Below, piece after piece: positions 40,505-50,478 of a DNA stretch of 64,000 bases (its first letter is position 1; each line of letters starts with the position of its first letter). The stretch spans positions 1 to 64,000 of the forward strand of contig NZ_BNDS01000008.1 of NCBI RefSeq assembly GCF_014656545.1. Direction: 5' to 3'. The stretch comes from Neobacillus kokaensis. GTDB lineage: Bacteria > Bacillota > Bacilli > Bacillales > Cytobacillaceae. The notes beneath the pieces were generated by a model. The model ran no database searches and had not been told where the DNA came from. It worked only from the letters and a program-made list of their open reading frames with translations. Both the position numbers and the translations under genes were made by a program.

Positions 40505-41497
40505 TTAATTCTTTCTCCTAACATTCCTTTTTTTTAAAATAAAGATAATAAACTTTCTCGACAATATAAATATATCCGGATGTAATTTAAAGAGAAAAAA
40601 CCTTACTTTTAAGCTATTTTTCATTTTAGTGATATTTTTATAGTTTAAAACAATTTCCTCTTTTATTTTAGCCTGTAATTTATAATTATTTGGCGTATAA
40701 GTTTTAGCATTAATATAAAACATTAAAAGAGTTCCTAAATATTCTTCAAAAGATTTCTTTGCTAAACTATTATAGCCCTTATCTTCCAAAAAACTGGTCC
40801 TCTCTTTAAACGCTTCAAGAATCACTAGCCTGTTTTCACCAAAATTTTCAGTCATAATACTTCCATCTCTACCCTGTAAATAATTATATTTTGTTAATCC
40901 TATATATAATATTTTTCTTGCGGAAAATAATGCTTGATAGGTAAAAAAGCCATCTTCGTGAATATATCCTTCTTTAAAATTTAGATTATTAAATATTTTC
41001 CTTTTGTATAACTTATTAACAACAACAGGTTTAAAAAACCTATAATTGCTTAAAAAGTAATTTAGAGCAGTTATATTATCGCATTCTATAAGTTCCAAAG
41101 TATCATGCCCTTCAGAATGGTCCTTAAAGATGTATCTTATTTTGCATTCAACTATATCGGCATCTGTATGGATTGCCTTTGAAATTAAAATTTCATACAT
41201 GTCTTTATCTACCCAATCATCACTATCAACAAATCCAATAAATTCTCCTTTAGCTATTTTTAATCCTGCATTTCGTGCAGAAGATAGACCACCGTTTTCC
41301 TTATGAATCACACGTATTCTATCATCCAATTTGGCGTAATTTTCACAAATTTCCGCACAACTATCTTTAGAACCATCATTTACTAATATAATTTCTAAAT
41401 TTTTGTATGTCTGATTTAATATACTATCAATACATTTAGATAGATATTTTTCCACATTAAAAACAGGTACAATTACTGATATTAGTTGATTGTACAT
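40505..41497 (-). CDS. Family 2 glycosyltransferase
   Basis: 330 residues. GT-A fold motifs: ISVIVPVFNVEKYLSKCIDS, LVNDGSKDSC, and the metal-binding FVDSDDWVDKDMYEIL; NGGLSSARNAGL is also classic. It adds one sugar of the repeat unit from a nucleotide donor on the cytoplasmic side. It is packed tightly between wzy (stop-start 2 bp) and the pyruvyltransferase gene. Donor and linkage are unknown. Confidence 0.92.
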   Translation of the reverse strand: MYNQLISVIVPVFNVEKYLSKCIDSILNQTYKNLEIILVNDGSKDSCAEICENYAKLDDRIRVIHKENGGLSSARNAGLKIAKGEFIGFVDSDDWVDKDMYEILISKAIHTDADIVECKIRYIFKDHSEGHDTLELIECDNITALNYFLSNYRFFKPVVVNKLYKRKIFNNLNFKEGYIHEDGFFTYQALFSARKILYIGLTKYNYLQGRDGSIMTENFGENRLVILEAFKERTSFLEDKGYNSLAKKSFEEYLGTLLMFYINAKTYTPNNYKLQAKIKEEIVLNYKNITKMKNSLKVRFFLFKLHPDIFILSRKFIIFILKKRNVRRKN

Positions 41498-41498
41498 T

Positions 41499-42755
41499 TT
41501 ATGACCCCCTTGTATGAGTCTCTCGGATTACTTTCTTTTTGAATACAGTTGCAGCAAGTAAAATTAAAAACACTACAAATACTTTTTGTTCATCAATTAA
41601 ACTATTTATAGAAAAAGCTACAAAACCAGGTATAAGGAAAAAATGATGATGAAAGGCTATTCCTTTTCTTTTCCTAAATAAAAATAAAATAATGCTTAAA
41701 TATGCTATCCATCCGTATCCATAAATTATTCTTAAATGATCAGAATGAGGCCTTTTTATTGCATTATCTACTATTAATGTATAACCATTTCCAATAAATA
41801 AACTTTTTAACATGTTTTTATTCGTTATTATATATTGATAAATAGTTTTTCTAGATTCCGAACTATTTCCAAATATCCGATCTAAGCCGTAGTTAAATAC
41901 CTTTAGATTGGACATAGTTTCAATATTTAAACCAACTATTAATAATATACAGATTGAAATTAATAAAGAAAAAATCTCCTTTTTCTTTATTTTTATAGAA
42001 AAGTTTATACATAACCTTTTTAAGTAAATCCCTACTAACAGAACAAAAACAATAGAAACAGCTAATAAAGCTCCTGAACTCATACATGTAATTAATATTA
42101 ATAACATTGATATTATTACAAACAATATCTGGATAGAACTTAACTTTTCATTGATCATTAAATAAAAGCCTACAACACCAATTATATATCCTATACTATT
42201 TGGATCTACCCATAAATAACTATATCTAAAAAAGTAATCATCAGTTGTTATAAAAAAATTATCTATAAATGGATCTCTAACTGAGAACATTTCCTTAATA
42301 TCAAAGTAAAGGCCGATATTTAAAATACTTATTAGGGCTAAGATATCGGCAAAAAGGATAAACAATAATAATATTTTTTTTAAAGAAAATGAATTAGATT
42401 TTAGATATGTTTTAAGGTAAAAATAATACAAAAATGAGGACAATAGTTGAAATGGCCTTTTTATATTATCGCCCCAAATATTGCTGTATCCATTTAATGT
42501 ATGGGGTGTAAAAAAATAAGAAACAAATGAGCTTAGCAGAACAAAATAAAATAAAATTATAAATACTTTAAAATCAAAGTCAGTTTTAATTTTTTTTATA
42601 TTTATTACTGTCCATATAACTACAAATATTAATGAATTTGGCATTACAAAGTATTTAAAATATGGTAAAAATAAAACATCAATAATAACAAAATAGAAGA
42701 ATACTTTTCCCAAAGTTATTTTACCATGGTTAATTTTTAATTCGGTGCTTTTCAT
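41499..42755 (-). CDS. O-antigen polymerase/ligase-like protein (Wzy)
   Basis: 418 residues with about eleven membrane helices and a large loop near SESRKTIYQYIITNKNMLKS followed by the conserved-type FIGNGYTLIVDN and HSDHLRIIYGYGW. This H-S/N-x-x-L pattern is typical of the Wzy_C/O-antigen ligase superfamily. It would polymerise flipped repeat units. Its position with wzx and wzz-like genes supports a Wzx/Wzy-dependent pathway. Confidence 0.82.
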   Translation of the reverse strand: MKSTELKINHGKITLGKVFFYFVIIDVLFLPYFKYFVMPNSLIFVVIWTVINIKKIKTDFDFKVFIILFYFVLLSSFVSYFFTPHTLNGYSNIWGDNIKRPFQLLSSFLYYFYLKTYLKSNSFSLKKILLLFILFADILALISILNIGLYFDIKEMFSVRDPFIDNFFITTDDYFFRYSYLWVDPNSIGYIIGVVGFYLMINEKLSSIQILFVIISMLLILITCMSSGALLAVSIVFVLLVGIYLKRLCINFSIKIKKKEIFSLLISICILLIVGLNIETMSNLKVFNYGLDRIFGNSSESRKTIYQYIITNKNMLKSLFIGNGYTLIVDNAIKRPHSDHLRIIYGYGWIAYLSIILFLFRKRKGIAFHHHFFLIPGFVAFSINSLIDEQKVFVVFLILLAATVFKKKVIRETHTRGS

Positions 42756-42767
42756 AATTACTCCTAC

Positions 42768-43970
42768 TCAATTGTTGTTCTGATGTGTCTGCTTCAAAAA
42801 ATTATAAATCTTTTGGCATTGTGTTTCCCAAGATTTATTTTCTAGTACAAATTCTAAACCACTTTCTGCCCTTTTCATTAACTTATCATAAGAAATTTTT
42901 AAAGCATTATTTATACTTTGTCCCATTGCTGCGCTGTCAGTGTCATTGATGATGTTAATAAATTTTAGATAATCCTCAGTAAAACCATTAAGTTTTGTTG
43001 AAAGTATTGGAGTACCGCTTAACATATATTCTAATATTTTTGAAGGAAAAGTAACTAAGCTTATAGGATCATTAACTGGTCGTGGATTAACCAAAAAATA
43101 TACTTGCTTTTGTAATAAGAGCATTTCTGAGTTTGTAATATTACCCATATATCTAATATTAGAATTTATATCTGCTTTTTGTTTAACAAAATTTAATAGG
43201 GGACCAGTTCCATAAATATGCAGGACAACATTTTTATCACTAACATATCTCATTGCTTCAATTAACATTTTAATTCCGTTATAATCAACAAGTGTACCGG
43301 CAAAAAGTAATATCTTTTCTCCTGTACTCTCATAAAGTCGTTCAAACTTATTTAAATTGATACTTTCTAAAGGAAACCCCCCATCAATAATAATATTAGG
43401 CTTATTTGGCGCAAATTCTTTTATAGCATTCCTATTTAGTGCAATAATCTTATCAAAAGCCTTAATAGAAATAATGGTAACTTTATCCATAAACAATCTA
43501 AATAACCTGTTTATTGGGTTCCGTTTAATTGTATCTATTGGTAAATCTGCTAATATGCTAATAGTTTCACAATTATAAAGTTTTGAAATCAATAATATTG
43601 GTACACCAATTGCAGGGAAAGCATTAAAGGTTAATATTTTACATCCTTGGTTATTTTTTACATAAATTCTAGCACTCAAAAAAACCGTTACAATTTGCCA
43701 TAATTGTTTTATAATGGGTAAATTAACAAAATTTATAGTTTGCGCCTTTATATTTGGTGAAATATTAATTTTCCTCTTCCTTATCCAAAAATTATTTACT
43801 TTTGGATAAGGAGCAGTTGGAAATATTGTTATAATATCTAAATTTCCATCAAGTAACTTATATAGTTCTTCTATAACACCTATTTGCATGTTATTTCCTG
43901 CAACTGAGGCCCCTAACTGCTTATTACATAAATCTTTATCAATCGCATATCCAATATAAAGAACTTTCAT
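42768..43970 (-). CDS. Family 4 glycosyltransferase (GT-B fold)
   Basis: 400 residues. N-terminal KVLYIGYAIDKDLCNKQLGA and the donor-binding C-terminal half with EKILLFAGTLVDYNGIKMLI, LHIYGTGPLLNFVKQ and PSKILEYMLSGTPI show a GT4 enzyme. Start 43970 is preferred: AAGGAGATTAGA lies just before this ATG, and the longer reading adds twelve residues inside that leader. Donor unknown. Part of the AT-rich distal block of the operon. Confidence 0.87.
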   Translation of the reverse strand: MKVLYIGYAIDKDLCNKQLGASVAGNNMQIGVIEELYKLLDGNLDIITIFPTAPYPKVNNFWIRKRKINISPNIKAQTINFVNLPIIKQLWQIVTVFLSARIYVKNNQGCKILTFNAFPAIGVPILLISKLYNCETISILADLPIDTIKRNPINRLFRLFMDKVTIISIKAFDKIIALNRNAIKEFAPNKPNIIIDGGFPLESINLNKFERLYESTGEKILLFAGTLVDYNGIKMLIEAMRYVSDKNVVLHIYGTGPLLNFVKQKADINSNIRYMGNITNSEMLLLQKQVYFLVNPRPVNDPISLVTFPSKILEYMLSGTPILSTKLNGFTEDYLKFINIINDTDSAAMGQSINNALKISYDKLMKRAESGLEFVLENKSWETQCQKIYNFLKQTHQNNN

Positions 43971-44018
43971 TCTAATCTCCTTAAAAATTTTAATTTTCAT
44001 AGACACAATGGCTGTATA

Positions 44019-45137
44019 TTAAAAATTTGATCTTATCTCCTTAAAAATATCTATATGTTTATACGCCATATTTTCAATTGTATATGGTCTTATTTTTTCA
44101 AGATTGTTTTTGGATATATTTAATAACAATGAATCGTTGGATAACAAGAGATTTATTTTATCAACGAGAATACTAACATTATTTGTAGGAACAATAAAAC
44201 CATTCTGGCTATCTTCTATCAATTCTAATCCCGCAATACATTTATCCGTGGTAATAACAGGTAAGGCATTAGCAAATGCCTCATTAATTACGAGACCCCA
44301 TATATCCTCCCTTGTAGGTAAAACCATAAAATCTGATATTTTATAGTACTTTAATAACTCGTTTTGAACTTGAAAATCAATAATCCTAATATTTAAACAT
44401 TTCTTTTCCTCTACCATCTGTTGATATTGGTTTTTTAATTCCCCACCACCAACAATTATTAGCTCACTTTTGTTATGGTAATTAATTTTTCCCCATGCAT
44501 TAATTAAAACATCGATACCTTTTCTATAAATAAATTGGCTCACAGTGAGAACAACCTTTTCTGCTGATACTCCTAGCTCTTTTTTTAGTCTTTGCTTTTC
44601 ATTTATAGATATGGGCGATTCAACAATGTTATCCATAATGATAGATGAAAATGGATACTTAAATATTCGATTTTCATCAGCACCATAATATTTTAAATAT
44701 TCACTCGTCTCTTTTCCCGTACTTAACCAAAAGGTTGCACTAGAAATAAAATACTTTTTAATTGCCCTTTTTAATTTGTTTTCAGTTGGATTTATAAATC
44801 CTCCATCTGCATTTAATAAAAATGACTTCTTTTTAACTTTAAGATAGTTAATTGCTAACATTGAAGTTGGTGTGGAATATCCACCAATAACAATAATATC
44901 GTAAGTTTTTTTAAGATATTTTAAAATTTCGAAACTTAATGCCCCATCCGATTGTAATTCTTTACTCTTTAAAAAAATTGCTTTATAGTTTTGACACTTT
45001 TTTTCAAACCATTGTTCATTTCTACCCTGAGCATTATTTCTTTCAAATAAGACAGTTAAATCACATAGTTTTCCAAGTTCATTAAAGAAATCTACTCTGT
45101 AGGGTGAAGGTATATTAGTTAAATACAAAACTTTCAT
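44019..45137 (-). CDS. Family 4 glycosyltransferase
   Basis: 372 residues. KVLYLTNIPSPYRVDFFNEL at the N-terminus and VVLTVSQFIYRKGIDVLINA, LIIVGGGELKNQY and LPTREDIWGLVINEAFANAL show the GT4 donor site with the EX7E-type motif. It overlaps the preceding gene by 23 bp. It adds an unknown sugar to the lipid-linked unit. Confidence 0.88.
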   Translation of the reverse strand: MKVLYLTNIPSPYRVDFFNELGKLCDLTVLFERNNAQGRNEQWFEKKCQNYKAIFLKSKELQSDGALSFEILKYLKKTYDIIVIGGYSTPTSMLAINYLKVKKKSFLLNADGGFINPTENKLKRAIKKYFISSATFWLSTGKETSEYLKYYGADENRIFKYPFSSIIMDNIVESPISINEKQRLKKELGVSAEKVVLTVSQFIYRKGIDVLINAWGKINYHNKSELIIVGGGELKNQYQQMVEEKKCLNIRIIDFQVQNELLKYYKISDFMVLPTREDIWGLVINEAFANALPVITTDKCIAGLELIEDSQNGFIVPTNNVSILVDKINLLLSNDSLLLNISKNNLEKIRPYTIENMAYKHIDIFKEIRSNF

Positions 45138-46167
45138 CTAATATCTCCTTTATTGAATCAGCCCATGCTTGTTCATCGTCAAGAGGGCAATATATTACTT
45201 TGCTAGAATATTCACCAATAACTTCTTTATATAAGTTTAAATCCCCCGCTATTATTGGTAATCCAAACTGTTGGACTTCAAGGAGAGGTAATCCAAAGGT
45301 TTCCACTTTACTCGGAAAAACAAGTAAATCAATCTTTTTATATAAGCCCAGTACTTGTTGATAATTTAAAACTCCTGTAAGAATTATGTTCTCTTCCAAA
45401 TTATACCTGCTAATCATGGTATTAATACGATAGTCATTTTTATTTATTGTTAGATAAAGTAAAACATCCCTTTTACCAAGTATATTTACAATTATGTTCA
45501 TTGCTTTAATTAATACTTCATGATTTTTATATAAATCCGATGATGCTGGATAAAATAACGATTTAAAGCCTTCTCTAAAGAAAATTTGATCGTTATTATC
45601 TGGGAGAACTTTGGGTATATCTGGTCTCTCTATTACAAACTTTTCTTTACTAATATTAAATTTATTCATTATTTGGTTTCTAAACCATTTAGTTTGAACT
45701 ATTATTTTATCGGCATTTTTAACACTCTTTTTGATGAGATAAATATATATATATTTATAAAACCATAATTTCCTCTCATCTTTTCTACAAAAACTCCATT
45801 TGTAAGGAAAAAAAGGAATTGATTGATGAATATAAACACTTTTAAAAATATTATCCTTTTTAAATCCAAATGGGAAATAGTTTTGCATTGAAAACATCTC
45901 ATCTGGTTTTATTTTGTTATTTATTGACCATCTTTTCATTCCCAAGGAGTTCCAATAATGTTTATTTTTATAATATTCATTTTCAGAATTTTTTATATAT
46001 ATTATATTACTATTTTTATTTACTTTTATTACGTTATCTGGAATAAAAAAATAGTATAATTCATTACTATTTTTTTTACTATTTACTTGGTTTATATAAT
46101 TATTAAGTATTGTTAGTCCCCCACCAGTCGAAAGGGAGGTAGCATTGACGAATATTATTTTTTTCAT
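45115..46167 (-). CDS. Family 4-type glycosyltransferase
   Basis: 350 residues. Acceptor-side N-terminus IIFVNATSLSTGGGLTILNN; C-terminal donor half with FKSLFYPASSDLYKNHEVLI, ENIILTGVLNYQQVLGLYKK and LLVFPSKVETFGLPLLEVQQ. The TGGGL...FPSxxExFGLPxLE layout is that of WbpY/RfaG-like mannosyl- or rhamnosyl-type transferases. Ribosome site GGAAGG precedes the ATG. Donor unknown. Confidence 0.87.
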   Translation of the reverse strand: MKKIIFVNATSLSTGGGLTILNNYINQVNSKKNSNELYYFFIPDNVIKVNKNSNIIYIKNSENEYYKNKHYWNSLGMKRWSINNKIKPDEMFSMQNYFPFGFKKDNIFKSVYIHQSIPFFPYKWSFCRKDERKLWFYKYIYIYLIKKSVKNADKIIVQTKWFRNQIMNKFNISKEKFVIERPDIPKVLPDNNDQIFFREGFKSLFYPASSDLYKNHEVLIKAMNIIVNILGKRDVLLYLTINKNDYRINTMISRYNLEENIILTGVLNYQQVLGLYKKIDLLVFPSKVETFGLPLLEVQQFGLPIIAGDLNLYKEVIGEYSSKVIYCPLDDEQAWADSIKEILDESFVFN

Positions 46168-46193
46168 TTCATACCTTCCAATTTTTTAATTCA

Positions 46194-47168
46194 TTATCTA
46201 AACCCTATACAGTAATAAAAAAACCTAAATATTTTTTTATTAAAAGATGCAATTTTATTAACAATATAAAGAAGTAATACTATTATGATCAAGACAAACG
46301 ATGCCTTAATAATTGGATTATACCAATTTAATATTTGATCAAATATTGTATTAGAGAGACCCGCTAATGGCATATGCAATAAATAAATTGAAAACGACTG
46401 TTTTCCTATAAATTTTAATAATTTGTTTGATAATGTATAGTGTGCCAGAATTAGTACTAAAGATCCCCCTGATATCTCAAGTGGAATAGAAAGAGATGTC
46501 CAATAATATGCTTTATTAGATAGTACTGAAAGTATTAAACACAACATAAAGATACAGAATATAAAAATAATATATTTTTTCGCCAAGAAGAATAAATGGT
46601 AAATACTCCAATTCTTCCTGATTATTACTCCAAAAGTAAAAAATCCAATCCAGTTAAGAGGATTCACATACGGAGAAATAAATGTTATTTTGTTATAGGC
46701 GGTTAAATAGATTGAAAATATAGTGATTATAATTGATATAATCAGTATAAAATTATTCTTGCTCCTAAAGAATAGAAAATAACAGATTATTAACATCGTT
46801 AAATAATACAAATACGAGTTTACGCCTAAAAGATAAAGTAAAAATTTATAACCTCCAATTGATTCAACTTCCGAACCCCAAAATTGAGTTAAAAGATATA
46901 ATGCAAATCCGCTTATTAACCATGGTAAAATAATTGACTTTTTTTTAGATAAAAAGACTTTAAATGAATCATTGCTCTTTCCAAATAAATAACCTGATAA
47001 TATAAAGAACTGAACTACACCGAGTGTACCTAGATTAGCAAAAAATAAATTTAAATTATTTATTGTGCTTGATACATGAGCAATAATTACACTAATAATA
47101 GCAAAAGCTTTAATAATGTATATTAATTGTCTTTCATCGTACTTTATTTTTAGATTATAACCTGTCAA
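46194..47168 (-). CDS. Acyltransferase_3 family membrane protein in the polysaccharide operon
   Basis: 324 residues with about ten membrane helices. YIIKAFAIISVIIAHVSSTI supplies the conserved His, VVQFFILSGYLFG the FxxSGF-like motif and FSIYLLHMPL the late motif. It probably O-acetylates the polysaccharide. Start TTG 47168 follows AAGGAG by 10 nt. It is shorter than the homologue at 35539 and lacks its extended C-terminus. Confidence 0.83.
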   Translation of the reverse strand: MTGYNLKIKYDERQLIYIIKAFAIISVIIAHVSSTINNLNLFFANLGTLGVVQFFILSGYLFGKSNDSFKVFLSKKKSIILPWLISGFALYLLTQFWGSEVESIGGYKFLLYLLGVNSYLYYLTMLIICYFLFFRSKNNFILIISIIITIFSIYLTAYNKITFISPYVNPLNWIGFFTFGVIIRKNWSIYHLFFLAKKYIIFIFCIFMLCLILSVLSNKAYYWTSLSIPLEISGGSLVLILAHYTLSNKLLKFIGKQSFSIYLLHMPLAGLSNTIFDQILNWYNPIIKASFVLIIIVLLLYIVNKIASFNKKIFRFFYYCIGFR

Positions 47169-47187
47169 CTAAATCATTCTCCTTATC

Positions 47188-48312
47188 CTATTTCCGCCAA
47201 ACTACTCGATTTACGTAATCTGTATAGGATAGAATTATTCTTAATACTTTATCAGAAACATTTGGCATACTATAATCTTCTACAAGTCTTAAATTACCTT
47301 GTTCTTGTGTTTCTAATATCTCCACTCCCTGTAGTATCCTTTCTTTCTTTAAACCGACCATCATTACTGACGCCTCTTCCATTGCTTCTGGTCTTTCGTG
47401 AGCTTGTCTAATATTAAGTGCTCTAAACCCTAGAATAGAAGATTCTTCGCTTATTGTCCCGCTATCACTAAGAACTGTTTTTGCCTTGATTTGCAGTTTT
47501 ACATAATCATTAAAGCCTAAAGGTTTTAATGTTTTTACCAATGGATTGAATTCAATACCTCTTCCCTCAATCACTTTTCTTGTTCTCGGATGCGCACTAA
47601 CAATAATCGGTATATTATACTTCTCTGCAATCGAATTTAAGCTATCAACCAAATCCATAAAATTGGTTTCTGAATTAACGTTTTCTTCCCTATGCGCAGA
47701 TACTACAAAATATTTACCTTCCTCAAGTCCTAATCTTTCTAATACATCTGAATTATCAATATCGTCTTTTCTTGAATTGAGAACCTCAAACATTGGACTT
47801 CCTGTTTTAATAATCCTATCTGATGGGAATCCCTCTCTTAGAAGATATTCTCTTGCAATATCACTATAAGTCAAATTAATATCCGCAGTATGATCGACAA
47901 TTTTTCTATTTGTTTCCTCCGGTACCCGTTGATCAAAGCATCTATTTCCCGCTTCCATGTGGAATATCGGAATGTGTCTTCTTTTTGCTGCTATAGCACA
48001 TAGACAGCTATTAGTATCACCAAGTACTAAAATCGCATCAGGCTTCACTTCTTCCATAATAGGATCTATTTTAACGAGAATATTTCCTATTGTTTCTACT
48101 GCTGTACCTGTAGCAGCATTTAAGAAGTAATCTGGCTTCTTTAAATTAAAATCCTTGAAAAATACTTCATTTAATTCATAATCATAATTTTGGCCTGTGT
48201 GCACCAGGATATGTTCAATTGCTTTAGATTCTTCTAATTTATTAATAACAGCTGACAATCTTATAATTTCGGGTCTAGTACCAACGACAGTCATGACTTT
48301 TAACTTCTTCAT
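47188..48312 (-). CDS. capG: UDP-N-acetylglucosamine 2-epimerase-type enzyme (CapG/FnlC-like)
   Basis: 374 residues. KVMTVVGTRPEIIRLSAVIN, HTGQNYDYELNEVFF, LVLGDTNSCLCAIAAKRRHI and DSGTISEESSILG are the WecB/CapG hallmarks. In the CapE-F-G set it performs the last step, 2-epimerisation to UDP-N-acetyl-L-fucosamine. Start 48312 follows GGAGGTATAAG. It is 4 bp downstream of capF. The set of three adjacent genes makes the assignment stronger than sequence alone. Confidence 0.88.
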   Translation of the reverse strand: MKKLKVMTVVGTRPEIIRLSAVINKLEESKAIEHILVHTGQNYDYELNEVFFKDFNLKKPDYFLNAATGTAVETIGNILVKIDPIMEEVKPDAILVLGDTNSCLCAIAAKRRHIPIFHMEAGNRCFDQRVPEETNRKIVDHTADINLTYSDIAREYLLREGFPSDRIIKTGSPMFEVLNSRKDDIDNSDVLERLGLEEGKYFVVSAHREENVNSETNFMDLVDSLNSIAEKYNIPIIVSAHPRTRKVIEGRGIEFNPLVKTLKPLGFNDYVKLQIKAKTVLSDSGTISEESSILGFRALNIRQAHERPEAMEEASVMMVGLKKERILQGVEILETQEQGNLRLVEDYSMPNVSDKVLRIILSYTDYVNRVVWRK

Positions 48313-48316
48313 TAAC

Positions 48317-49426
48317 TTATACCTCCAAAAAATAGGTGTCGGGCTTTTCGGGGTCAAAACATTCATTAGCCCACATTACCGTTACAAGATCACTTTCTCC
48401 TACATTAACAATGGAGTGTGTATATCCAGTAGGGATGTCTACAACCTGTAACTTTTCTCCGCTAACCCTATACTCGATGATTTCATAAGAATCTATTTTT
48501 CTAAACCGAATTAGTCCTTCACCACTTACAACTAAGAACTTTTCATTTTTAGTATGGTGCCAATGCTTCCCTTTGGTAATACCGGGTTTTGATACATTTA
48601 TAGAAACCTGTCCTCTTTCAGGTGTTCGCATAAATTCTGTAAAAGATCCTCTATGATCACAATTCATTTTTAGATCATAAGAAAACTGATCTTCCGGCAG
48701 AAAACTTAAATAGGTACTGTATAATTTTTTTGTTAAGGCATCTTCCATATTTGGAATGCTTAAATCTAATCTGCTTTCTTTGAAGCTTCTTATTAAATTT
48801 GCTAAATCACCAAGTTTAATCTGATGAGTTACTGGTACAAAGCAATAGTTTTCCCTGAGAGTAGGGTCCCCCCCTAGAGCTCTTAAGAATTCATCTAAAA
48901 CATCATCAATATAACAAAAAGTAAGTTCTGCATCAGGATTGTTTACCTGAATGTCTAAGCCTCTTGCAATATTATGACAATAAGTAGCAACTACTGTATT
49001 ATAATTGGGCTTACTCCACTTACCAAACAAGTTTGGCAATCTATAGACATAAACTTTTACATCATTATCACTGGAGTAACTAAATAATAAATCTTCTCCA
49101 GCCTTTTTACTTTTTCCATAAGGATTATCCTTTTCTGCCTGAATAGAGGAAGTAATAAGCACTGGGGCATTATTACTATGTTTTTTTAGTAACTCTAACA
49201 ATTGGGAAGTAAAGCCAAAATTACCTTCCAAGAATTCATTTTCATCCTTTGGTCGATTAACCCCAGCCAGATGAAAAACAAAATCGCACTCTTTTGTATA
49301 CTTTTCTAGTAAAGTAGAATCACTTTCTCTAGTAATTTCCAATATATCGTTATATCCCCTATTTTTGAGTTCTGCCACAAGGTTTTTCCCTAAAAAACCT
49401 TTAGAGCCAGTAACAAGAATTTTCAT
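48317..49426 (-). CDS. capF: CapF/FnlB-like bifunctional reductase-epimerase
   Basis: 369 residues, two domains: an N-terminal SDR (KILVTGSKGFLGKNLVAEL, then YGKSKKAGEDLLF with the YxxxK pair) and a C-terminal cupin (KPGITKGKHWHHTKNEKFLV, residues about 270-369). CapF of Staphylococcus aureus has exactly this layout and reduces the 4-keto intermediate in UDP-L-FucNAc synthesis after epimerisation. Start 49426 is chosen for GGTGG 8 nt upstream. Adjacent to capE and capG. Confidence 0.9.
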   Translation of the reverse strand: MKILVTGSKGFLGKNLVAELKNRGYNDILEITRESDSTLLEKYTKECDFVFHLAGVNRPKDENEFLEGNFGFTSQLLELLKKHSNNAPVLITSSIQAEKDNPYGKSKKAGEDLLFSYSSDNDVKVYVYRLPNLFGKWSKPNYNTVVATYCHNIARGLDIQVNNPDAELTFCYIDDVLDEFLRALGGDPTLRENYCFVPVTHQIKLGDLANLIRSFKESRLDLSIPNMEDALTKKLYSTYLSFLPEDQFSYDLKMNCDHRGSFTEFMRTPERGQVSINVSKPGITKGKHWHHTKNEKFLVVSGEGLIRFRKIDSYEIIEYRVSGEKLQVVDIPTGYTHSIVNVGESDLVTVMWANECFDPEKPDTYFLEV

Positions 49427-49440
49427 TTTTAGTTCCACCC

Positions 49441-50478
49441 TTAGTTCATAACAGAAGTCTTTTTATTCCATTCCTTCAATTCATTCTGTACATATTCTAA
49501 TTTCAATAATTTTTCTTTAATTTGTTCTACAGTGAGGATTTGTGTATTATCCGAATTATATTCTTCTACAGTAGTAAGCTTTTTATTCCCTTCATCGAAA
49601 TACTTATCATAGTTAAGATCCCTTTGATCGGCAGGAACTCTGTAGAATCCACCTAAATCCTCTGCTGCCACATACTCCTCTTTCGTAAGCAATGTTTCAT
49701 AGCGCTTTTCCCCATGTCGTGTTCCGATGATTTTAATATCATTATCAACATTAAACAATTCCTTTACTGCTTGAGCAAGATCACCAATTGTACTTGCCGG
49801 TGACTTTTGGACCATAATGTCTCCTGTTTCTGCATTTTGGAAGGCAAATACAACTAGCTCAACTGCTTCCTCTAAGCTCATCAGGAATCTTGTCATATTT
49901 GGATCTGTAACTGTTAAAGGCTGACCACCTTTAATTTGTTCAATAAATAATGGAATTACTGAACCACGTGAAGCCATTACATTACCATACCTTGTTCCGC
50001 AGATAAGCGTTCTGTCTGGAGATACTGTTTTTGATTTTGCAACAAAAACCTTTTCCATCATTGCCTTTGAGATTCCCATTGCATTAATAGGGTAAGCAGC
50101 TTTATCAGTTGAAAGACAGATAACTTTTTTTACTCCATACTCTATTGCGGCAGTTAAAACATTATCTGTTCCAATAATATTGGTTTTTACAGCTTCTAAA
50201 GGAAAGAATTCACATGATGGTACTTGTTTTAAGGCTGCTGCATGAAAAATATAATCTACTCCGTGCATTGCATTTTTAACACTTGCTAAATCCCTAACAT
50301 CACCTATATAAAACTTTAATTTTTCATTTTTATAAAGCTTTCTCATATCATCTTGTTTTTTCTCATCCCTTGAAAATATTCGAACTTCCTTTATGTCAGT
50401 ATCCAAGAATCTTTTCATTACTGCATTACCAAAGGATCCTGTTCCACCGGTTATTAATAAGGTCTTATTATTGAACAT
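49441..50478 (-). CDS. capE: UDP-GlcNAc 4,6-dehydratase/5-epimerase (CapE/FnlA-like)
   Basis: 345 residues, extended SDR. LLITGGTGSFGNAVMKRF is the NAD-binding loop; LSTDKAAYPINAMGISKAMM carries the active site where Met replaces the usual Tyr of YxxxK, as in CapE and FlaA1. It starts the UDP-L-FucNAc branch from UDP-GlcNAc. The GT4 gene stop overlaps its start by 11 bp. Highly typical sequence. Confidence 0.92.
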   Translation of the reverse strand: MFNNKTLLITGGTGSFGNAVMKRFLDTDIKEVRIFSRDEKKQDDMRKLYKNEKLKFYIGDVRDLASVKNAMHGVDYIFHAAALKQVPSCEFFPLEAVKTNIIGTDNVLTAAIEYGVKKVICLSTDKAAYPINAMGISKAMMEKVFVAKSKTVSPDRTLICGTRYGNVMASRGSVIPLFIEQIKGGQPLTVTDPNMTRFLMSLEEAVELVVFAFQNAETGDIMVQKSPASTIGDLAQAVKELFNVDNDIKIIGTRHGEKRYETLLTKEEYVAAEDLGGFYRVPADQRDLNYDKYFDEGNKKLTTVEEYNSDNTQILTVEQIKEKLLKLEYVQNELKEWNKKTSVMN

